NCBI GenBank assembly: GCA_964020085.1
Contig: OZ026600.1
Coordinates: forward strand, 11,629,348 to 11,693,347
Length of the DNA: 64,000 nucleotides
Source of the DNA: Micromussa lordhowensis
Taxonomy: Eukaryota > Cnidaria > Anthozoa > Scleractinia > Lobophylliidae
Reading direction: 5' to 3'
Below the pieces are notes generated by a model. It made no database searches. It was not told the origin of the DNA and saw only the letters and a program-made list of their open reading frames with translations. Made by a program: the position numbers and the translations under genes. Position 1 is the stretch's first letter, and each line of letters starts with the position of its first letter. This document shows positions 1 through 10,949 of this stretch, piece by piece.

Positions 1-8
1 TTATGACA

Positions 9-69
9 AATTTGCCAAGGACACCTTAATCGGCCATTTTCTGAGAATTTGCCAAGGGCGGACCAAGGG
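9..69. repeat. Ancient internal subrepeat of the monomer
   Basis: AATTTGCCAAGG occurs at 9-20 and again at 46-57, 37 bases apart, each followed within a few bases by ACC. A third CCAAGG lies at 63-68, 11 bases after the second. The pattern repeats in monomers of the TTAAT/GAATTT type; the other type has GATTTTGCCAAGG in the second position. This suggests that part of the monomer grew by an internal duplication, although 12 bases is too short to be sure. The 11-base spacing puts the two G-rich motifs about one helical turn apart. Confidence 0.6.
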
Positions 70-191
70 AAAATGCTCAAAAAAGTAGGCCGACTATAGG
101 GGCTTCAAAAACACCCTGGCGCAAATTGCATCATCTTTTAATTGGTATGAGCTTAAAGTGCAATCATAGGACAACATTTTGCTGCAAACCG

Positions 192-217
192 CGGCTCCAA
201 AAGTGCCCGTAGAGCCG
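192..217. other. Short dyad, CGGCTC...GAGCCG
   Basis: CGGCTC at 192-197 is the reverse complement of GAGCCG at 212-217, leaving a 14-base loop. The stem is only 6 bp. Many monomers break it on one side only: GGGTCC replaces GGCTCC in the left arm (for example near 850 and 3250), and GCCCAG replaces GCCGAG in the right arm (for example near 4815 and 7212). I saw no compensating changes. It is a real dyad in the consensus, but the sequence gives no sign that it is kept for a structural role. Confidence 0.4.
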
Positions 218-3200
218 AGTTATGACAAATTTGCCAAGGACACCTAAATCGGCCATTTTCTGAGATTTTGCCAAGGGGGGACCAAGGGAAAATGCTCAAA
301 AAAGTAGGCCGACTATAGGGGCTTCAAAAACAATCTGGCGCAAATTGCATCATCTCGTAATTGGTATGCGCTTGAAGTGCAATCATAGGAGAACATTTTG
401 CTGCAAACCGCGGCTCCAAAACTGCCCGTAGAGCCGAGTTATCACAAATTTGCCAAGGACACCTAAATCGGCCATTTTCTGAGATTGTGCCAAGTGGGGA
501 CCAAGGGAAAATGCTCAAAAAAGTAGGCCGACTATAGGGGCTTCATAAACACCTTTGCGCAAATTGCATCATCTCCTAATTGGTATGCGCTTGAAGTGCA
601 ATCATAGGAGTACATTTTGCTGCAAACCGCGGCTCCAAAAGTGCCCGTAGAGCCGAGTTATGACAACTTTGCCAAGGACACCTAAATCGGCCATTTTCTG
701 AGATTTTGCCAAGGGGGGACCAAGGGAAAATGCTCAAAAAAGTAGGCCGACTATAGGGGCTTCATAAACACCCTGGCGCGAATTACATCATCTCCTAATT
801 TGTATGCGCTTGAAGTGCAATCATAGGAGAACATTTTGCTGCAAACCGCGGGTCCAAAAGTGCCCGTAGAGCCGAGTTATGACAAATTTGCCAAGGACAC
901 CTTAATCGGCCATTTTCTGAGAATTTGCCAAGTGGGGACCAAGGGAAAATGCTCAAAAAAGTAGGCCGACTGTAGGGGCTTCAAAAACACCCTGGCGCAT
1001 ATTGCATCATCTCCTAATTGGTATGCGCTTGAAGTGCAATCATAGGAGAACATTTTGCTGCAAACCGCGGCTCCAAAACTGCCCGTAGAGCCGAGTTATG
1101 ACAAATTTGCCAAGGACACCTAAATCGGCCATTTTCTGAGATTTTGCCAAGGGGGGACCAAGGGAAAATGCTCAAAAAAGTAGGCCGACTATAGGGGCTT
1201 CATAAACACCCTGGCGCAAATTGCATCATCTTGTAATTGGTATGCGCTTGAAGAGCAATTATAGGAGAACATTTTGCTGCAAACCGCGGCTCTAAAAGTG
1301 CCCGTAGAGCCGAGTTATGACAAATTTGCCAAGGACACCTTAATCGGCCATTTTCTGAGAATTTGCCAAGTGGGGAACAAGGGAAAATGCTCAAAAAAGT
1401 AGGCCGACTGTAGGGGCTTCAAAAACACCCTGGCGCAAATTGCATCATCTCCTAATTGGTATGCGCTTGAAGTGCAATCATAGGAGAACATTTTGCTGCA
1501 AACCGCGGCTCCAAAACTGCCCGTAGAGCCGAGTTATGACAAATTTGCCAAGGACACCTAAATCGGCCATTTTCTGAGATTTTGCCAAGTGGGGACCAAG
1601 GAAAAATGCTCAAAAAAGTAGGCCGACTGTAGGGGCTTCATAAACACCCTGGCGCAAATTGCATCATCTTCTAATTGGTATGCGCTTGAAGTGCAATTAT
1701 AGGAGTACATTTTGCTGCAAACCGCGGCTCCAAAAGTGCCTGTAGAGCCGAGTTATGACAACTTTGCCAAGGACACCTAAATCGGCCATTTTCTGAGATT
1801 TTGCCAAGGGGGGACCAAGGGAAAATGCTCAAAAAAGTAGGCCGACTATAGGGGCTTCATAAACACCCTCGCGCAAATTACATCATCTCCTAATTTGTAT
1901 GCGCTTGAAGTGCAATCATAGGAGAACATTTTGCTGCAAACCGCGGGTCCAAAAGTGCCCGTAGAGCCGAGTTATGACAAATTTGCCAAGGACACCTAAA
2001 TCGGCCATTTTCTGAGATTTTGCCAAGGGGGGACCAAGGGAAAATGCTCAAAAAAGTAGGCCGACTGTAGGGGCTCCAAAAACACCCTGGGGCAAATTGC
2101 ATCATCTTCTAATTGGTATGAGCTTGAAGTGCAATCATAGGACAACATGTTGCTGCAAACCGCGGCTCCAAAAGTGCCCGTAGAGCCGAGTTATGACAAA
2201 TTTGCCAAGGACACCTAAATCGGCCATTTTCTGAGATTTTGCCAAGGGGAGACCAAGGGAAAATGCTCAAAAAAGTAGGCCGACTATAGGGGCTTCAAAA
2301 ACACCTTTGCGCAAATTGCATCATCTCCTAATTGGCATGCGCTTGAAGTGCAATCATAGGAACACATTTTGCTGCAAACCGCGGCTCCAAAAGTGCCCGT
2401 AGAGCCGAGTTATGACAAATTTGCCAAGGACACCTTAATCGGCCATTTTCTGAGAATTTGCCAAGTGGGGACCAAGGGAAAATGCTCAAAAAAGTAGGCC
2501 GACTGTAGGGGCTTCAAAAACACCCTGGCGCAAATTCCATCATCTCCTAATTGGTATGCGCTTGAAGTGCAATCATAGGAACACATTTTGCTGCAAACCG
2601 CGGCTCCAAAAGTGCCCGTAGAGCCGAGTTATGACAAATTTGCCAAGGACACCTAAATCGGCCATTTTCTGAGATTTTGCCAAGGGGGGACCAAGGGAAA
2701 ATGCTCAAAAAAGTAGGCCGACTATAGGGGCTTCAAAAACACCTTTGCGCAAATTGCATCATCTTCTAATTGGTATGCGCTTGAAGTGCAATCATAGGAG
2801 AACATTTTGCTGCAAACCGCGGCTCCAAAAGTGCCCGTAGAGCCGAGTTATGACAAATTTGCCAAGGACACCTAAATCGGCCATTTTCTGAGATTTTGCC
2901 AAGTGGAGACCAAGAGAAAATGCTCAAAAAAGTAGGCCGACTATAGGGGCTTCATAAACACCCTGGCGCAAATTGCATCATCTTCTAATTGGTATGCGCT
3001 TGAAGTGCAATCATAGGAACACATTTTGCTGCAAACCGCGGCTCCAAAAGTGCCCATAGAGCCGAGTTATGACAAATTTGCCAAGGACACCTTAATCGGC
3101 CATTTTCTGAGAATTTGCCAAGGGCGGACCAAGGGAAAATGCTCAAAAAAGTAGGCCGACTGTAGGGGCTTCAAAAACACCCTGGTGCAAATTGCATCAT

Positions 3201-5256
3201 GTTTTAATTGGTATGAGCTTAAAGTGCAATCATAGGACAACATTTTGCTGCAAACCGCGGGTCCAAAAGTGCCCGTAGAGCCGAGTTATGACAAATTTGC
3301 CAAGGACACCTTAATCGGCCATTTTCTGAGAATTTGCCAAGGGGGGACCAAGGGAAAATGCTCAAAAACGTAGGCCGACTGTAGGGGCTTCAAAAACACC
3401 TTTGCGCAAATTGCATCATCTTCTAATTGGTATGAGCTTGAAGTGCAATCATAGGACAACATTTTGCTGCAAACCGCGGCTCCAAAAGTGCCCGTAGAGC
3501 CGAGTTATGGCAACTTTGCCAAGGACACCTTAATCGGCCATTTTCTGAGAATTTGCCAAGTGGGGACCAAGGGAAAATGCTCAAAAAAGTAGGCCGACTG
3601 TAGGGGCTTCAAAAACACCCTGGCGCAAATTCCATCATCTCCTAATTGGTATGCGCTTGAAGTGCAATCATAGGAACACATTTTGCTGCAAACCGCGGCT
3701 CCAAAAGTGCCCGTAGAGCCGAGTTATGACAAATTTGCCAAGGACACCTAAATCGGCCATTTTCTGAGATTTTGCCAAGGGGGGACCAAGGGAAAATGCT
3801 CAAAAAAGTAGGCCGACTATAGGGGCTTCAAAAACACCTTTGCGCAAATTGCATCATCTCCTGATTGGTAAGCGCTTGAAGTGCAATTATAGGAGTACAT
3901 TTTGCTGCAAACCGCGGCTCCAAAAGTGCCCGTAGAGCCGAGTTATGACAACTTTGCCAAGGACACCTAAATCGGCCATTTTCTGAGATTTTGCCAAGGG
4001 GGGACCAAGGGAAAATGCTCAAAAAAGTAGGCCGACTGTAGGGGCTTCAAAAACACCCTGGCGCAAATTCCATCATCTCCTAATTGGTATGCACTTAAAG
4101 TGCAATCATAGGAACACGTTTTGCTGCAAACCGCGGCTCCAAAAGTGCCCGTAGAGAAGAGTTATGACAAATTTGCCAAGGACACCTAAATCGGCCATTT
4201 TCTGAGATTTTGCCAAGGGGGGACCAAGGGAAAATGCTCAAAAAAGTAGGCCGACTATAGGGGCTTCATAAACACCCTGGCGCAAATTGCATCATCTCCT
4301 AATTGGTATGCGCTTGAAGTGCAATCATAGGAGAACATTTTGCTGCAAACCGCGGCTCCAAAAGTGCCCGTAGAGCCGAGTTATGACAAATTTGCCAAGG
4401 ACACCTTAATCGGCCATTTTCTGAGAATTTGCCAAGGGCGGACCAAGGGAAAATGCTCAAAAAAGTAGGCCGACTGTAGGGGCTTCAAAAACACCCTGGC
4501 GCAATTTGCATCATCTTCTAATTGGTATGAGCTTGAAGTGCAATCATAGGACAACATGTTGCTGCAAACCGCGGCTCCAAAAGTGCCCGTAGAGCCGAGT
4601 TATGACAAATTTGCCAAGGACACCTAAATCGGCCATTTTCTGAGATTTTGCCAAGGGGAGACCAAGGGAAAATGCTCAAAAAAGTAGGCCGACTATAGGG
4701 GCTTCAAAAACACCTTTGCGCAAATTGCATCATCCCCTAATTGGCATGCGCTTGAAGTGCAATCATAGGAACACATTTTGCTGCAAACCGCGGCTCCAAA
4801 AGTGCCCGTAGAGCCCAGTTATGACAACTTTGCCAAGGACACCTAAATCGGCCATTTTCTGAGATTTTGCAAAGGGGGGACCAAGGGAAAATGCTCAAAA
4901 AAGTAGGCCGAATATAAGGGCTTCATAAACACCCTGGCGCAAATTGCATCATCTCCTAATTGGTATGCGCTTGAAGTGCAATTATAGGAGAACATTTTGC
5001 TGCAAACCGCGGCTCCAAAAGTGCCCGTAGAGCCGAGTTATGACAAATTTGCCAAGGACACCTAAATCGGCCATTTTCTGAGATTTTGCCAAGTGGAGAC
5101 CAAGAGAAAATGCTCAAAAAAGTAGGCCGACTATAGGGGCTTCAAAAACACCCTGGCGCAAATTGCATCATCTTCTAATTGGTATGCGCTTGAAGTGCAA
5201 TCATAGGAACACATTTTGCTGCAAACCGCGGCTCCAAAAGTGCCCTTAGAGCCGAG

Positions 5257-5694
5257 TTATGACAAATTTGCCAAGGACACCTAAATCGGCCATTTTCTGA
5301 GATTTTGCCAAGGGCGGACCAAGGGAAAATGCTCAAAAAAGTAGGCCGACTATAGGGGCTTCATAAACACCCTGGCGCAAATAACATCATCTCCTAATTT
5401 GTATGCGCTTGAAGTGCAATCATAGGAGAACATTTTGCTGCAAACCGCGGGTCCAAAAGTGCCCGTAGAGCCGAGTTATGACAAATTTGCCAAGGACACC
5501 TAAATCGGCCATTTTCTGAGATTTTGCCAAGGGCGGACCAAGGGAAAATGCTCAAAAAAGTAGGCCGACTATAGGGGCTTCATAAACACCCTGGCGCAAA
5601 TAACATCATCTCCTAATTTGTATGCGCTTGAAGTGCAATCATAGGAGAACATTTTGCTGCAAACCGCGGGTCCAAAAGTGCCCGTAGAGCCGAG
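5257..5694. repeat. Tandem pair of identical monomers
   Basis: Monomers 5257-5475 and 5476-5694 read identically. Both carry GGGCGGACC on a TAAAT/GATTTT background and a private AAATAACATC, which I did not see elsewhere. This is the smallest duplication event visible in the window: a single-monomer duplication recent enough to show no difference. Confidence 0.9.
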
Positions 5695-6429
5695 TTATGA
5701 CAAATTTGCCAAGGACACCTAAATCGGCCATTTTCTGAGATTTTGCCAAGTGGAGACCAAGAGAAAATGCTCAAAAAAGTAGGCCGACTATAGGGGCTTC
5801 ATAAACACCCTGGTGCAAATTGCATCATCTCCTAATTGGTATGCGCTTAAAGTGCAATCATAGGAAAACATTTTGTTGCAAACCGCAGCTCCAAAAATGC
5901 CCATAGAGCCGAGTTATGACAACTTTGCCAAGGACACCTAAATCGGCCATTTTCTGAGATTTTGCCAAGGGGGGACCAAGGGAAAATGCTCAAAAAAGTA
6001 GGCCGATTATAGGGGCTTAATAAACACCCTGGCGCAAATTACATCATCTCCTAATTTGTATGCGCTTGAAGTGCAATCATAGGAGAACATTTTGCTGCAA
6101 ACCGCGGCTCCAAAAGTGCCCGTAGAGCCGAGTTATGACAAATTTGCCAAGGACACCTTAATCGGCCATTTTCTGAGAATTTGCCAAGGGCGGACCAAGG
6201 GAAAATGCTCAAAAAAGTAGGCCGACTGTAGGGGCTTCAAAAACACCCTGGCGCAAATTGCATCATCTTTTAATTGGTATGAGCTTGAAGTGCAATCATA
6301 GGACAACATTTTGCTGCAAACCGCGGGTCCAAAAGTGCCCGTAGAGCCGAGTTATGACAAATTTGCCAAGGACACCTTAATCGGCCATTTTCTGAGAATT
6401 TGCCAAGTGGGGACCAAGGGAAAATGCTC

Positions 6430-8574
6430 AAAAAAGTAGGCCGACTATAGGGGCTTCATAAACACCTTGGCGCAAATTGCATCATCTCCTAATTGGTATG
6501 CACTTGAAGTGCAATCATAGGAGTACATTTTGCTGCAAGCCGCGGCTCCAAAAGTGCCCGTAGAGCCGAGTTATGACAACTGTGCCAAGGACACCTAAAT
6601 CGGCCATTTTCTGAGATTTTGCCAAGGGGGGACCAAGGGAAAATGCTCAAAAAAGTAGGCCGACTATAGGGGCTTCATAAACACCCTGGCGCAAATTACA
6701 TCATCTCCTAATTTGTATGCGCTTGAAGTGCAATCATAGGAGAACATTTTGCTGCAAACCGCGGGTCCAAAAGTGCCCGTAGAGCCGAGTTATGACAAAT
6801 TTGCCAAGGACACCTAAATCGGCCATTTTCTGAGATTTTGCCAAGGGGGGACCAAGGGAAAATGCTCAAAAAAGTAGGCCGACTGTAGGGGCTTCAAAAA
6901 CACCCTGGGGCAAATTGCATCATCTTCTAATTGGTATGAGCTTGAAGTGCAATCATAAGACAACATGTTGCTGCAAACCGCGGGTCTAAAAGTGCCCGCA
7001 GAGCCGAGTTATGACAAATTTGCCAAGGACACCTAAATCGGCCATTTTCTGAGATTTTGCCAAGGGGAGACCAAGGGAAAATGCTCAAAAAAGTAGGCCG
7101 ACTATAGGGGCTTCAAAAACACCTTTGCGCAAATTGCATCATCTCCTAATTGGCATGCGCTTGAAGTGCAATCATAGGAACACATTTTGCTGCAAACCGC
7201 GGCTCCAAAAGTGCCCGTAGAGCCCAGTTATGACAACTTTGCCAAGGACACCTTAATCGGCCATTTTCTGAGAATTTGCCAAGGGCGGACCAAGGGAAAA
7301 TGCTCAAAAAAGTAGGCCGACTGTAGGGGCTTCAAAAACACCCTGGCGCAAATTGCATCATCTTTTAATTGGTATGAGCTTGAAGTGCAATCATAGGACA
7401 ACATTTTGCTGCAAACCGCGGGTCCAAAAGTGCCCGTAGAGCCGAGTTATGACAAATTTGCCAAGGACACCTTAATCGGCCATTTTCTGAGAATTTGCCA
7501 AGGGGGGACCAAGGGAAAATGCTCAAAAAAGTAGGCCGACTGTAGGGGCTTCAAAAACACCTTTGCGCAAATTGCATCATCTTCTAATTGGTATGAGCTT
7601 GAAGTACAATCATAGGACAACATTTTGCTGCCAACCGCGGCTCCAAAACTGCCCGTAGAGCCGAGTTATGACAAATTTGCCAAGGACACCTAAATCGGCC
7701 ATTTTCTGAGATTTTGCCAAGTGGGGACCAAGGGAAAATGCTCAAAAAAGTAGGCCGACTATAGGGGCTTCATAAACACCTTGGCGCAAATTGCATCATC
7801 TCCTAATTGGTATGCGCTTGAAGTGCAATCATAGGAGTACATTTTGCTGCAAACCGCGGCTTAAAAAGTGCCCGTAGAGCCGAGTTATGACAACTTTGCC
7901 AAGGACACCTAAATCGGCCATTTTCTGAGATTTTGCCAAGGGGGGACCAAGGGAAAATGCTCAAAAAAGTAGGCCGACTATAGGGGCTTCATAAACACCC
8001 TGGCGCAAATTACATCATCTCCTAATTTGTATGCGCTTGAAGTGCAATCATAGGAGAACATTTTGCTGCAAACCGCGGGTCCAAAAGTGCCCGTAGAGCC
8101 GAGTTATGACAAATTTGCCAAGGACACCTAAATCGGCCATTTTCTGAGATTTTGCCAAGGGGGGACCAAGGGAAAATGCTCAAAAAAGTAGGCCGACTGT
8201 AGGGGCTTCAAAAACACCCTGGGGCAAATTGCATCATCTTCTAATTGGTATCAGCTTGAAGTGCAATCATAGGACAACATGTTGCTGCAAACCGCGGGTC
8301 CAAAAGTGCCCGTAGAGCCGAGTTATGACAAATTTGCCAAGGACACCTAAATCGGCCATTTTCTGAGATTTTGCCAAGGGGAGACCAAGGGAAAATGCTC
8401 AAAAAAGTAGGCCGACTATAGGGGCTTCAAAAACACCTTTGCGCAAATTGCATCATCTCCTAATTGGCATGCGCTTGAAGTGCAATCATAGGAACACATT
8501 TTGCTGCAAACCGCGGCTCCAAAAGTGCCCGTAGAGCCCAGTTATGACAACTTTGCCAAGGACACCTTAATCGG
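6430..8574. repeat. 1314-bp (6-monomer) repeat, two near copies
   Basis: Sequence at about 6430-7260 recurs at about 7744-8574, 1314 bases (6 x 219) away. Shared rare states include CCTGGGGCAAATT (6903 and 8217), AACATGTTGCTGC (6963 and 8277), the GGGGAGACC run, TTGGCATGCGC and GAGCCCAG. The copies differ by several substitutions, so this is older than the repeats in the middle of the window. Ends are approximate. Confidence 0.8.
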
Positions 8575-10949
8575 CCATTTTCTGAGAATTTGCCAAGGGG
8601 GGACCAAGGGAAAATGCTTAAAAAAGTAGGCCGACTATAGGGGCTTCATAAACACCCTGGCGCAAATTGCATCATCTCCTAATTGGTATGCGCTTGAAGT
8701 GCAATCATAGGAGAACATTTTGCTGCAAACCGCGGCTCCAAAAGTGCCCGTAGAGCCGAGTTATGACAAATTTGCCAAGGACACCTTAATCGGCCATTTT
8801 CTGAGAATTTGCCAAGTGGGGACCAAGAGGTAATGCTCAAAAAAGTAGGCCGACTGTAGGGGCTTCAAAAACACCCTGGCGCAAATTGCATCATCTCCTA
8901 ATTGGTATGCGCTTGAAGTGCAATCATAGGAACACATTTTGCTGCAAACCGCGGCTCCAAAAGTGCCCGTAGAGCCCAGTTATGACAACTTTGCCAAGGA
9001 CACCTAAATCGGCCATTTTCTGAGATTTTGCCAAGGGGGGACCAAGGTAAAATGCTCAAAAAAGTAGGCCGACTATAGGGGCTTCATAAACACCCTGGCG
9101 CAAATTGCATCATCTCCTAATTGGTATGCGCTTAAAGTGCAATCATAGGAACACATTTTGCTGCAAACCGCGGCTCCAAAAGTGCCCGTAGAGCCGAGTT
9201 ATTACAAATTTGCCAAGGACACCTTAATCGGCCATTTTCTGAGAATTTGCCAAGTGGGGACCAAGGGAAAATGCTCAAAAAAGTAGGCCGACTATAGGGG
9301 CTTCATAAACACCCTGGTGCAAATTGCATCATCTCCTAATTGGTATGCGCTTGAAGTGCAATCATAGGAGAACATTTTGCTGCAAACCGCGGCTCCAAAA
9401 GTGCCCGTAGAGCGGAGTTATGACAAATTTGCCAAGGACACCTTAATCGGCCATTTTCTGAGAATTTGCCAAGGGCGGACCAAGGGAAAATGCTCAAAAA
9501 GGTAGGCCGACTGTAGGGGCTTCAAAAACACCCTGGCGCAAATTGCATCATGTTTTAATTGGTATGAGCTTGAAGTGCAATCATAGGACAACATTTTGCT
9601 GCAAACTGCGGGTCCAAAAGTGCCCGTAGAGCCGAGTTATGACAAATTTGCCAAGGACACCTTAATCGGCCATTTCTGAGAATTTGCCAAGGGGGGACCA
9701 AGGGAAAATGCTCAAAAAAGTAGGCCGACTGTATGGGCTTCAAAAACACCTTTGCGCAAATTGCATCATCTTCTAATTGGTATGAGCTTGAAGTGCAATC
9801 ATAGGACAACATTTTGCGGCAAACCGCGGCTCCAAAAGTGCCCGTAGAGCCGAGTTATGACAAATTTGCCAAGGACACCTAAATCGGCCATTTTCTGAGA
9901 TTTTGCCAAGCGGGGACCAAAGGGAAATGCTCAAAAAAGTAGGCCGACTAAAGGGGCTTCAAAAACACCCTGGCGCAAATTGCATCATCTCCTAATTGGT
10001 ATGCACTTGAAGTGCAATCATAGGAGAACATTTTGCTGCCAACCGCGGCTCCAAAACTGCCCGTAGAGCCGAGTTATGACAAATTTGCCAAGGACACCTA
10101 AATCGGCCATTTTCTGAGATTTTGCCAAGTGGGGACCAAGGGAAAATGCTCAAAAAAGTAGGCCGACTATAGGGGCTTCATAAACACCTTGGCGCAAATT
10201 GCATCATCTCCTAATTGGTATGCGCTTGAAGTGCAATCATAGGAGTACATTTTGCTGCAAACCGCGGCTCCAAAAGTGCCCGTAGAGCCGAGTTATGACA
10301 ACTTTGCCAAGGACACCTAAATCGGCCATTTTCTGAGATTTTGCCAAGGGGGGACCAAGGGAAAATGCTCAAAAAAGTAGGCCGACTATAGGGGCTTCAA
10401 AAACACCCTGGCGCAAATTGCATCATCTCCTAATTGGTATGCGCTTGAAGTGCAATCATAGGAGAACATTTTGCTGCAAACTGCGGCTCCAAAAGTGCCC
10501 GTAGAGCCGAGTTATGACAAATTTGCCAAGGACACCTAAATCGGCCATTTTCTGAGATTTTGCCAAGGGGGGACCAAGGGAAAATGCTCAAAAAAGTAGG
10601 CCGACTATAGGGGCTTCATAAACACCCTGGCGCAAATTGCATCATCTCCTAATTGGTATGCGCTTGAAGTGCAATCATAGGAACACATTTTGCTGCAAAC
10701 CGCGGCTCCAAAAGTGCCCGTAGAGCCCAGTTATGACAACTTTGCCAAGGACACCTAAATCGGCCATTTTCTGAGATTTTGCCAAGGGGGGACCAAGGGA
10801 AAATGCTCAAAAAAGTAGGCCGCCTATAGGGGCTTCATAAACACCCTAGCGCAAATTGCATCATCTCCTAATTGGTATGCGCTTGAAGTGCAATTATAGG
10901 AGAACATTTTGCTGCAAACCGCGGCTCCAAACGTGCCCGTAGAGCCGAG

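Larger units (their letters stand above)
1..219. repeat. Representative monomer and its anatomy
   Basis: This copy starts with TTATGACAAATTTGCC and ends with CGTAGAGCCGAG; the start point is arbitrary. In order it holds the block CCAAGGACACC (15-25), the GGCCATTTTCTGAG stretch (32-45), a G-rich stretch with two CCAAGGG motifs (52-69), an AAAATGCTCAAAAAAG block with two A-tracts about 10 bases apart (70-85), AGGCCGACTATAGGGGC (87-103), an ATGC-rich middle (123-168), and CCGCGG (190-195). Variable sites define monomer types: TAAAT or TTAAT at 26-30; GATTTT or GAATTT at 45-50; the G-run at 56-61; CTATAG or CTGTAG at 94-99; the GAA, CAA, GTA or ACA triplet near 171-174; C or G at 195; and G or C at 217. 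Confidence 0.95.
1..10949. repeat. Irregular mosaic block, 50 monomers
   Basis: Fifty monomers with no long exact higher-order period. Monomer types alternate irregularly, and several carry private changes, such as ACAATCTGG near 331, AAGAGGTAATGC near 8825 and CATTTCTGAG near 9672 (one T lost). Parts match distant regions: 1-890 resembles 25989-26878, 479-2410 resembles 16441-18372, and sequence around 3190-3850 recurs 6351 bases (29 monomers) later, sharing the rare GCATCATGTTTT. This looks like an older or less homogenised part of the array. No gene or other element was seen. Confidence 0.85.

Noticed and set aside
87..103. GCCGACTATAGGGGC resembles the end of a T7-type phage promoter
   Set aside because: Only the CTATAGGG portion agrees, the upstream part does not, many monomers read CTGTAGGG, and it is simply part of the satellite unit.
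192..217. The 6-bp dyad as a functional hairpin or terminator
   Set aside because: It is short, has a 14-base loop and no T-run after it, and is broken on one arm in many monomers without a compensating change.
8823..8840. AAGAGGTAATGC and, near 9908, AAGCGGGGACCAAAGGG, taken at first for small indels
   Set aside because: Both keep the monomer at 219 bases, so they are clustered substitutions, not insertions or deletions.
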